Source of the DNA: CBDBBY01 sp965203795
Lineage (GTDB): Bacteria; Pseudomonadota; Alphaproteobacteria; Rhodobacterales; Rhodobacteraceae
Direction: 5' to 3'
DNA length: 64,000 nucleotides
NCBI GenBank assembly: GCA_965203795.1
Contig: OZ241915.1
Span: 1,178,001-1,242,000 of the forward strand
Below the pieces are notes generated by a model, which did not search any database, was not told the origin of the DNA, and saw nothing but the letters and a program-made list of their open reading frames with translations. Position 1 is the stretch's first letter, and each line of letters begins with the position of its first letter. The translations under genes were made by a program, and so were the position numbers. Of the stretch, positions 46,844-54,740 are shown piece after piece.

Positions 46844-47854
46844 TTACGCCAAGTCTATCAAAAGCTTCGATAGGCTATCCCGAGCCTCGGAAAGCACTTC
46901 CACGGTTTCGCTTGTCGGGTCAGACCGTAGAGCCTTGAATTTATTGTATGGCAGCGATTCCAGTTTTTCAATCAAGGCGCGCGCAATAACGCCTAGATCA
47001 GCGTTTTGCAAATACTTGTCTGCTTCCGGATTGTGGAGCACGGCTTCCGCTGCACGTGCGTCATTCTTCAGAAAAATTTCATGTGCCTTGGCGTCGCGTA
47101 AAATTTTTGGCAATATGCGCACCGTTCTCAACGGAGAAATTTTTCCGTCTCGGATCCAAGTTGCGAACTCCTCTAGATCGTGTCCAGTCTTTGCGATAGC
47201 GGCTTTCACGCCAGGTTTTTGTAACTCTACGAAGCCACTGAAGCGCGTTGTATCAAAGTCGCTATCATTCTCGATAAGCGGGCGATAGTAAGTTTCCATA
47301 TCGGAATACGCTTCAATGAATATTGCCACTTCGCTTTGATGCCCACCACAGAAGTCAACAATCGCGTTGAATGGGAGAAGCTTGTTGTGCTGAAGGTCAT
47401 AGAGATATTTTGCCTTTGAGTACGGGTCCCAAGGTCGTGGACCCACGAGATGCGCTTGAAGGCGAATTGCATGCACCGCGACATCGTCAATCCCGTCATA
47501 TACGATAGCCTGAATTTCGTTCCATGCTCCAGGCGTCGCACGTTTCAGAAAGTCCTTGTAAAGTGCTACTCTCGTGTTACCGTCAATGCATACTAATGTT
47601 CCGTTATTCCGCCGGTTGACGATCACTGGCTGAATGATGCCCCTATTCGTAATAATCGATTGTTTTAGCTTTTGGAAAGTTGGTGCGCTTTGGTTCTGTC
47701 CCTCGTCGTCGTTGCCGGCTCCGAGGGCAAGGAAGATCTGTTCCGGTGTTGGATCGCCGACGTAGATTTCCAGAAACTTGCGGATTCTCGGGTTGGACCG
47801 GTCAAGTTCGATCTTCTCCACCGGAACCATTTGCGAAATCCCAAGACCTTCCAT
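46844..47854 (-). CDS. ParB/Srx-like domain protein A (island operon, first gene)
   Basis: 336 residues from ATG 47854 with GGAG upstream. N-terminal MVPVEKIELDRSNPRIRKFL, then IITNRGIIQPVIVNRRNNGT and LVCIDGNTRVALYKDFLKRA, the ParB-type core with a DGNTR motif in place of the usual GxRR. A middle region, RLQAHLVGPRPWDPYSKAKY, resembles the post-core segment of ParB-like proteins. The C-terminal half is helical and unassigned. It differs enough from ParB-like B to be a second component, not a duplicate. First gene of the operon, so its promoter lies in 47855-48217. Confidence 0.78.
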   Translation of the reverse strand: MEGLGISQMVPVEKIELDRSNPRIRKFLEIYVGDPTPEQIFLALGAGNDDEGQNQSAPTFQKLKQSIITNRGIIQPVIVNRRNNGTLVCIDGNTRVALYKDFLKRATPGAWNEIQAIVYDGIDDVAVHAIRLQAHLVGPRPWDPYSKAKYLYDLQHNKLLPFNAIVDFCGGHQSEVAIFIEAYSDMETYYRPLIENDSDFDTTRFSGFVELQKPGVKAAIAKTGHDLEEFATWIRDGKISPLRTVRILPKILRDAKAHEIFLKNDARAAEAVLHNPEADKYLQNADLGVIARALIEKLESLPYNKFKALRSDPTSETVEVLSEARDSLSKLLIDLA

Positions 47855-48217
47855 AACAAATGTACTCCTTCGTGCCGCTTCAGTAGCGTGTTAACTCTCT
47901 TCATCCATCCAAACCGCCAACGCGCTTGATGGGGCCTGATCTTAGGGAAGTTTCATACTCCATCCCAAATTACTGTACTTCAAAGATACTTCCTTATACC
48001 GCGACATATTGTATGTTGGAAGCATCGGTTTCGCAACCGTGGGTAGGGTTTGACCGCTCTTGCGGCGCCCGTGTACGCAGCTGAGATTCGGCGTGGCCAG
48101 TAACGTCATCGCCTTTGCGCCCCGTGAGCTCCCGGTCCGCCGCAGTGTGTTCATCGCTGGGATCGACAGAGTGCGCTCCTTCTGTTAGGGTGCGGACATG
48201 GTCACTTGAGGGGCACG
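47855..48217. promoter_or_regulatory. Divergent regulatory region of the island
   Basis: 363 bp between the leftward ParB-nuclease-SNF2-ParB operon and the rightward radical SAM-GHKL pair. Open frames here are short and unconvincing. The half near 47940-48010 is A+T-rich with ACTTC-containing direct repeats (TACTTCAAAGATACTTCC), a plausible control region. No clear -35/-10 pair stands out. Confidence 0.4.
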
Positions 48218-49843
48218 ATGGCCAAGACGAACATCCTCCTAGTCGAACCCGGGTACAGGAACAAATACCCGCCACTAGGGCTCATGAAGCTTGCCCAATA
48301 TCACGGACCGCACGGGAAGAGAGACAACGTACGCTTCGTCAAGGGCGAGGACCAGTCGGCACGGAACACACCCTGGGATCGCGTTTACATTACGACGCTC
48401 TTCTCTTTTGAGTGGAAACGTACTGCACGAAGCATCGACTTCGCCCTTGATCTAGTAGGTGGGCAGGCTCACCGTGTGTTCGTCGGCGGTATAGCGGCTT
48501 CGCTTATGCACGGCGCTTACGTTGCTGAACCGAGATGGCGCGGGGTTCGCTTCATCAAGGGATTGCTAGGCGATGCGCCGGCCGTCTCTCTGCAGCTCGA
48601 CCCATTCGACGGCGATCTCTATGCCGACGATATCACCGGGACGCCCATTGAGGACCTCGTGCCGGACTACAGCATCTTGTCGCACATCGATTATACGTAC
48701 CCTGTCTCCGATGCCTACTTCACCTACGCATCGCGAGGCTGCGTCCGCAAATGCGCCTTTTGCGGGGTGCCAGCCCTTGAAGGTGCTCAGCGTGACACCA
48801 ATGCACTCGCCGGGGTCGTCAAAGAGGTCAATCGGCTCTACGGTGAGAAGCGCGACCTTATCCTGATGGACAACAATGTTGTTGCATCCGCTAGCTTCAA
48901 GGAAATAATTGCCCAAATCGTTGATCTTGGGTTCGAGCGAGGCGCAAAGCTCCGCCGAGGCCGCCATGACCTGCAGCGCAGGGTAGATTTCAATCAGGGC
49001 GTGGATGCCCGGATACTATGCAGGGACCCGATGTACCTGTGCGAACTCTCGCGCATAGCCCTAAAGCCACTGCGCATCGCGTTCGATCACCTAGGGTTGA
49101 AGAAGCCTTACTCGCAAGCGGTACGGTATGCGGCGGAGGCTGGAATCCGTGACCTGTCCAATTACATGCTCTATAATTTTCACGACAGCCCGGCCGACCT
49201 CTTCGAGCGGATGCGACTTAACGTGACGCTGAACGAAGAACTCGGGATTCGCATTTTTTCATTCCCGATGCGCTATCAGCCCGTTACACGGCCTGACCGA
49301 GGCCATATCGGCAAGCATTGGAACTCCTACTATCTGCGCTCAATGCAGGTCGTCCTGCATCCGACGCACGGGATTGTAAGCGGTGCGCCGGAATTCTTCA
49401 GGACGGCTTACGGCGACACGTTCGACGAATTTGAGAGCATTCTCTTCCGGCCGCATCACTATATCTTCAACCGATTCTGGTACGAACGGTTCGAAGGGCG
49501 GGCGGAGTTCGATTCGTACAATAGCGCGATGGGTGCATTGACCGCAGACGAGCGGACTGAGCTGCTCGGGTTTCTTTGTGGCCGCGACAAGAGAAAGTTC
49601 GAGCCTGACCTCGGTTTGCTGGCTAGAGGTCGTCTCCGTGAGGCTGCGCAGTATTTTGTGCCTCTGCCGAAGGACGAGGAGGCACGAATTCGGGAGGAAC
49701 GTAAGCGCCTTCAAGTTCAGGATTTCGACATCAGCTTAGTGCCTGATGATGAACGCGTGGAAGATGCGGCTTTGACAGACCAAGACGTCCAGCCACGCCT
49801 GCGAGCACCGCTAACGCCGACCACTGCCGATGCCTACGGGTAA
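48218..49843 (+). CDS. Radical SAM protein with B12-binding-like N-terminal domain
   Basis: 541 residues from ATG 48218 (GAGGGG upstream). The N-terminus, TNILLVEPGYRNKYPPLGLM, is the pattern of the cobalamin-binding-like domain of class B radical SAM enzymes; VFVGGIAASLMHGAY follows. The [4Fe-4S] site is CxxxCxxC at Cys175, Cys179 and Cys182 (ASRGCVRKCAFCGVP). A TIM-barrel-like region continues to about 370, then an unassigned C-terminal region to 541. Such enzymes methylate, methylthiolate or otherwise modify unactivated carbons in RNA, lipids or peptides. No DXH B12-ligand motif is obvious, so cofactor use is uncertain. It overlaps the next frame by 14 bp and forms a pair with the GHKL ATPase. 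Confidence 0.88.
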   Translation: MAKTNILLVEPGYRNKYPPLGLMKLAQYHGPHGKRDNVRFVKGEDQSARNTPWDRVYITTLFSFEWKRTARSIDFALDLVGGQAHRVFVGGIAASLMHGAYVAEPRWRGVRFIKGLLGDAPAVSLQLDPFDGDLYADDITGTPIEDLVPDYSILSHIDYTYPVSDAYFTYASRGCVRKCAFCGVPALEGAQRDTNALAGVVKEVNRLYGEKRDLILMDNNVVASASFKEIIAQIVDLGFERGAKLRRGRHDLQRRVDFNQGVDARILCRDPMYLCELSRIALKPLRIAFDHLGLKKPYSQAVRYAAEAGIRDLSNYMLYNFHDSPADLFERMRLNVTLNEELGIRIFSFPMRYQPVTRPDRGHIGKHWNSYYLRSMQVVLHPTHGIVSGAPEFFRTAYGDTFDEFESILFRPHHYIFNRFWYERFEGRAEFDSYNSAMGALTADERTELLGFLCGRDKRKFEPDLGLLARGRLREAAQYFVPLPKDEEARIREERKRLQVQDFDISLVPDDERVEDAALTDQDVQPRLRAPLTPTTADAYG

Positions 49844-51422
49844 GGTACCTTTAGAAAACGCCATCATGACCGATGCTGCCGCTTCCAGTGCCGAGACCAT
49901 TCCGGAAGCGGCTGTTTTCGTCGGCAAGGACATCCTAGAACTGCTCAGTATTTCTATGTATGTCGACCCGTTGGTCATCTACCGCGAGTACGTTCAGAAT
50001 GCGTCCGACGCCATCGACGATGCCGTAGCGTCCGGTCTCCTGTCTTCTGTAGATGACGGGCTGATTGAGATCAGCCTTGATCACATCGGCCGTCGGATCG
50101 TAATCAGGGACAATGGCACGGGCGTGCCCAATACCGAATTCGCGGCACGCATGCTTTCTTTTGGAGCCAGTGCGAAGCGTGGGACAGATGCGCGAGGGTT
50201 CCGGGGCGTGGGTCGGCTTGCCGGCCTCGGCAACGTTCAGTCGCTGGTATTCCGTTCCCGGGCACCCGGCGATACCCAGGTGATGGAGGCGACTTGGGAC
50301 ATGCGCATAGCCAGGCGCATGCTTTCGTCATCCACCAGCAATACCGATCTGCAGACAATTGTGCAGAATGCCGTCACCCTGAATGCGACCGACGTAGATG
50401 ATTGCCTTGCCCATTTCTTTGAAGTCGAGCTTGTCAAGCCGCGGCGCATAGCCAATGACAGGCTTCTGAATGAGGTCGAGATCGCGTCGTATGTTGGTCA
50501 GACCTGCCCCTGCCCATTCATGTCGACGTTTGCGCATGGCACAACGGTTGCCGAGCTTCTTGCGCCTTACGGGCCCTCGGGTCGATCCTACAATATACAT
50601 ATCAATGGAGACTCAATTCCCGTCTATCGCCCCTATCGCGATGAGGTTACCTATTCCAATACGAAGATAGGAATCTTAAACGACAAGATGATGCCAATCA
50701 TCATTGAAAAAGCTGATGAACAAGGACTCGCAGCAATAGGATGGTACATTCATCACGATTATCAAGGCGCAATCCCCATATCACAGGGCGTGCGTGGCAT
50801 TCGCGCCCGAGTCGGGAACATACAAATCGGCAATGAAAGGTTGTTTGCGGAGGTCTTTCCCGAGGATCGATTCTGTTCATGGGCGATCGGGGAGGTTCAC
50901 ATCCTTGATGAGCGGATTGTGCCTAACGGGCGTAGAGATGCGTTTGAAGCCAGCGTTCACCTTGATCATCTCATTACGCGCCTGCGCCATGTTGGCGCGG
51001 ACATCGCACGTGAATGTCGGTTGGCTTCACAAAAGCGCCACCGGCGAAGAACGATCGAGCTAGGAGTCGACAAGATCTACGCAAAACTAGAAGTCATTAA
51101 GCAAGGTGCTGTCTCGGCAGGTTACGCAAAGACCCTAGAAGAAGAAGTGTATGAAGTACTGTCGGAGATAAAGACGGCTGCGGAATTCCAATTGTTCGAG
51201 CAAGCGGAACGTTGGACGCTTAGGGATCAGCTTAATGAGGTCACGACGGCTGCCGGTACCGTCACCAAGCAGTACGCTGATCGCGATATGTTCGCGGGTC
51301 TCCCTGCTTCCAAGAGAGCGATCTATAAAGAGGTTTTTGATCTCGTGTACACCTGTTCCGTGAATCAGGTCGCGGCGAAGAACCTCGTTGATCGCATGCT
51401 TGAACGCTTGTCGCGCACCTAA
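49830..51422 (+). CDS. HSP90/GHKL-type ATPase
   Basis: 530 residues from ATG 49830; a later ATG at 49866 (MTDAAASSAETIPEAAVFVG) is also possible, and neither has a strong ribosome-binding site. The Bergerat fold is clear: N-box YREYVQNASDAID with Glu53 and Asn57, G1 box IRDNGTGV (92-99), and a glycine-rich lid, ARGFRGVGRLAGLGNV (121-136). A long middle domain follows and the C-terminal region is helical (EEEVYEVLSEIKTAAEFQLF). ATP-driven dimer clamps of this type include HSP90, MutL and MORC. It is longer than a histidine-kinase domain and lacks kinase boxes. Last gene of the island before the right repeat. Confidence 0.88.
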   Translation: MPTGKVPLENAIMTDAAASSAETIPEAAVFVGKDILELLSISMYVDPLVIYREYVQNASDAIDDAVASGLLSSVDDGLIEISLDHIGRRIVIRDNGTGVPNTEFAARMLSFGASAKRGTDARGFRGVGRLAGLGNVQSLVFRSRAPGDTQVMEATWDMRIARRMLSSSTSNTDLQTIVQNAVTLNATDVDDCLAHFFEVELVKPRRIANDRLLNEVEIASYVGQTCPCPFMSTFAHGTTVAELLAPYGPSGRSYNIHINGDSIPVYRPYRDEVTYSNTKIGILNDKMMPIIIEKADEQGLAAIGWYIHHDYQGAIPISQGVRGIRARVGNIQIGNERLFAEVFPEDRFCSWAIGEVHILDERIVPNGRRDAFEASVHLDHLITRLRHVGADIARECRLASQKRHRRRTIELGVDKIYAKLEVIKQGAVSAGYAKTLEEEVYEVLSEIKTAAEFQLFEQAERWTLRDQLNEVTTAAGTVTKQYADRDMFAGLPASKRAIYKEVFDLVYTCSVNQVAAKNLVDRMLERLSRT

Positions 51423-51512
51423 GGGAACTCTTGCGCACGAACTTGTTCGCCCAGATATTCATTGTCACTACGAGAGAGAGTATTTGCTGGTGACTGAGGA
51501 ATGACATTCCGG

Positions 51513-51544
51513 GCATTGTTCTCCGGCAAACACGGGGCAGTTCA
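51513..51544 (-). repeat. Right terminal inverted repeat of the island
   Basis: Reverse-strand TGAACTGCCCCGTGTTTGCC then GGAGAACAATGC, the inverted partner of 43854-43885. It lies 90 bp after the GHKL stop and 5 bp before the end of the MobA-like gene, so it marks where accessory DNA gives way to core-like composition. The two repeats delimit 7,691 bp. Confidence 0.8.
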
Positions 51545-51549
51545 GGGAA

Positions 51550-52164
51550 TCAGCGCGTCGCAGTTTGTGACTGCCATGCCGCCCATTCCTCAGTGGTGTC
51601 GAGATCAAGCAGCGCCCGTTCGCCGGGACGAGGGATCAAGCGGACCCGATCCTGCTCCGGCTTGATCGCGGACCTCAAACCTTGGTCTCCCTCTAGCCGC
51701 GCGAGCCGCGGGAACAGCTCCCGCGCAATCAGCACCGGGTGCCCGGGTCGGCCATCGGCGGTCGCGGCGCGAACGATATCGGCGGATCCATGTTCGGCGA
51801 TCACCGCGTTCATGTCATCGGTCTCGATCTCCGGCATGTCCGGAAGGAGGATCATAAGGGCTGTTGTTTCTGGCGCCGCCGCTGCAAGTCCGCTCCGGAT
51901 GGATCGGGAGAGTCCCTGAACGGACTCTTCCGATTCGATGATCACCACGTCCAGGCCCGCCAAGGCTCGGCGGCGTGCGTCCTGCCCGGGTCCGACCACA
52001 ATCGCGACGACATCCGCATTCGAAGCGAGTGCGCGTTCCGCGCACCTTCTGAGAGCAAGAATCCCGCCGACAGGCTCCAGCAGCTTGTCGCGTCCACGCA
52101 TGCGCGACGAGGCTCCGGCGGCGAGTATCAGCGCTTGGACGATCGAAGGGTCCGCGGCAGCCAT
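51550..52164 (-). CDS. MobA-like nucleotidyltransferase (MocA/molybdopterin type)
   Basis: 204 residues. Glycosyltransferase-A-like fold with the N-terminal nucleotide motif LILAAGASSRMRGRDKLLEP, LLPDMPEIETDDMNAVI (metal-binding Asp region) and RPGHPVLIARELFPRLARLE. This is the pattern of MobA/MocA proteins that attach GMP or CMP to molybdopterin; no molybdoenzyme is in the window. It follows the dehydrogenase-like gene on the same strand by 46 bp. Confidence 0.86.
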   Translation of the reverse strand: MAAADPSIVQALILAAGASSRMRGRDKLLEPVGGILALRRCAERALASNADVVAIVVGPGQDARRRALAGLDVVIIESEESVQGLSRSIRSGLAAAAPETTALMILLPDMPEIETDDMNAVIAEHGSADIVRAATADGRPGHPVLIARELFPRLARLEGDQGLRSAIKPEQDRVRLIPRPGERALLDLDTTEEWAAWQSQTATR

Positions 52165-52210
52165 CCGTTGCGGTTCCTGCGCGCCTTTCGCTGCATTCGC
52201 CTCGCTGGAC

Positions 52211-54627
52211 CTACTGCGTCATCTTTAGGCCGGCAGGGTCGAGCAGAGGTTCGAGCAGACGTCGGGCAGGGCGCATTTCTCCGAGTATCTCGATTTCGAC
52301 CTCCAGATCGTCAGTGATCAGATGCGAGGGGACGAAGCCGTACGCGATCGACTTGCCGGCATAGTGCGAGTATCCGCCGGATGTGCAGAAGCCTTCGACC
52401 TTGCCATCAATCCAGACCGGCTCGTATCCGAACACGTCCGCATCGAGAGCGTCGACCTCGAAATACACCAGACGACGCGCAGCTCCGGCTGCCCTTTCGC
52501 TCTCGGCGGCGTCGCGGCCGATGAAGTCGCTGTTCTTCTTCCACGAAACAAACCGGTCCAGCCCGGTCTCGCCCGGCGTGTAGTCCGGGGAGTACTCGCG
52601 AAGCCAGGAGCCGTAGAACTTGTCGAGCCGCATCGACATGATCGCGCGCATTCCGAAAGGGCGCAGCCCTAGATCCTCGCCCGCGAGGGCGAGGCGGTCG
52701 TACAGGGATCGCAGCTCCGAAGCCTCGACGAAGATCTCGTATCCGAGATCGCCGGTGAAGGTCAGCCGCTGAACCAGCGCGTTCGCCAAGCCGACATTGA
52801 TCCGCTTGACGTCCATGAACTTGAAGGCATCGCCGCCGACGTCGGCGCGCGTCGCCCGGGAAAGCAGCTCGCGCGAATTGGGCCCTGCGATCTGGAAGCC
52901 CATCGTCGAATCGGAAACGTTCTCGACCCTGACGCCCGCTCCGTCCAAGTGGCTTTCGAACCAGCGCATGTGCATCGCTTGGGCGGCATAGGAGGCTGTC
53001 AGCTGGAATTCGTTGTCGTCGATGCAGGTCACGGTGAAGTCGCCGACGATTCGGCCGCTGGGCGCGAGCATCGGATTCAGCGCGACCCGGCCCGGCTTCG
53101 GAATCGTTCCCGCAAATATCCGGTTCAGCCACTCCCGCGAGGACGGCCCCGTAACCTTGTATTTGCCGAAATTGTGGATTTCGCAGATGCCGACGCCGTT
53201 CCGGACGGCAAGCACCTCCTGCCTGACGCTTCCCAGGCGTTCGAGCGGCGGAACGACGGCGTTTCGAACCGCTCGTCGCCGGACGGCGCGAAATAGTTCA
53301 CGACCTCGGTTCCGTACTGTGCGCCGAACACGGCGTTCCTGCCGTCCCAGACGTCGTACATCGGCGATGTCCGGTTCGGCCTCGCGGCCGGAAGCTCCTC
53401 GTTGGGATAAACGACGGAAAACCGCCGCCTGTAGAACTCCTCGACCTTGGGAAGCGTGTAGGAGGGCGAGATCCACGGCCCGAACCTTGCCAGGTCCAGC
53501 CCGGTGACGTCGCGCTCGGGCTCCCCTTCGACCATCCACTGCGCCAGCGTCAGCCCGACGCCGCCGCCCTGCGAAAAACCCGCCATCACGCCGCAGGCAG
53601 ACCAGTAGTTCCGCAGTCCGGGCACGGGACCTACGAGCGGGTTTCCGTCCGGCGCGAAGGTGAACGGGCCGTTGATGACGCGCTTCACGCCGGCGCGCGC
53701 CAAGGCGGGATACCTGCGGAACGCGTGGTCGATCGAATCGGAGATGCGCTCAAGATCGTCTTCGAGGAGTTCGTGCCCGAACTCCCCCGGTGTTCCGTCG
53801 ACGGCCCATGGCTTGCAGGCCTGCTCGTAGAACCCGATGCAGAATCCGTTCCCTTCCTGCCTGAGGTAGTTTTCGCCGGAGGGATCGACGACATGCGGGT
53901 ACTCGGCCTCCATGGCGACGATTTCGGGGATGTCCTCGGTCACGAGATACTGGTGCTCCATCGGGTGGAGCGGCAGGTAGATCCCCGCCATCATGCCAAC
54001 TTCGCGGGCCCAGAGGCCCGCCGCGTTCACTACGTGCTTGGCATGCACGGTGCCGTTCCGGGTTACGACGTCCCAGGTTCCGTCCGCGCGGGGGCGGGTG
54101 TCGACCACGGGGTTGCCGGTCACGATTTCCGCGCCTGCCATGCGCGCGGCCTTCGCGTAAGCGTGGGTCGTTCCGGACGGGTCCAGATGCCCGTCCAGCT
54201 GGTCGTACATGCCGCCGATCACGCCGTCCAAATTCGTGAGCGGGGCGAGTTCGGCGATTTCCGAAGGGGAGACGATGTGCGTTTCCAGCTTCATGAACCG
54301 GTGCTTCGCCCGTTCGGCCTTGAACATGTCCATTCGCTCGGGCGTTTCGGCAAGGGTGATTCCGCCTACGTGGTGCAGGCCGCACGACATGCCGGTCAAC
54401 TCCTCCAACTCCTTGTAAAGCCGGATCGTGTAGCCCTGCAGGGCGGCCATGTTCGTGTCGCCGTTGATGGTGTGGAAGCCGCCTGCCGCATGCCAGGTCG
54501 ATCCCGAGGTCAGTTCGGAGCGTTCGACAAGCATGACGTCGGTCCAGCCGAGTTTCGTCAGATGGTAGAGCACCGAGCAGCCGACAACGCCGCCGCCGAT
54601 TACGCATGCTTGGACTTGGGTCTTCAT
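52211..54627 (-). pseudogene. Dimethylglycine/sarcosine dehydrogenase-like FAD-GcvT protein, frameshifted
   Basis: Start ATG 54627. The N-terminal FAD domain reads ACVIGGGVVGCSVLYHLTKL, with SGSTWHAAGGFH at the usual covalent-flavin histidine, then HHVGGITLAETPERMDMF. The frame is good to ETPSFRRSNAW near 53250 and then fails. The rest (VLAVRNGVGICEIHNFGKYK, NPMLAPSGRIVGDFTV, GYEIFVEASELRSLYDRL, LITDDLEVEI), an aminomethyltransferase (GcvT) folate domain, continues in another frame to 52211. Restoring one base near 53240 (GGGAAGCGTC from a GGGAAAGCGTC-type sequence) gives 805 residues, the normal size. Family members demethylate dimethylglycine or sarcosine with tetrahydrofolate as acceptor. 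Confidence 0.9.
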
Positions 54628-54740
54628 GGGTTTGTCCGGGCCGGTTTCCGAGCGGGCTTGTACCCGCTTGCGTTGTTTTAATTCCGTTTCGCGGCAAATC
54701 CACCCGTGCGGTTCCGTTTTGCCGGGCGGGGCGGCAGGCG

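Noticed and set aside
43922..47854. The operon as a known 7-deazaguanine (Dpd) modification island
   Set aside because: No DpdA-type transglycosylase, no preQ0 synthesis genes and no phospholipase-D-like DpdK here; the radical SAM protein is far larger than QueE and has a different N-terminus.
43922..47854. The ParB-like genes as a plasmid partition locus
   Set aside because: No ParA ATPase and no parS-like iterons; the genes are operonic with a nuclease and a helicase.
43766..51544. The island as an integrative element using the tRNA-Leu 3' end as attachment site
   Set aside because: No integrase gene, and no repeat of the tRNA 3' end (GGTTCAAGTCCCCCC) near 51.4-51.6 kb or 47.9-48.2 kb. 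The inverted repeats give a better boundary.
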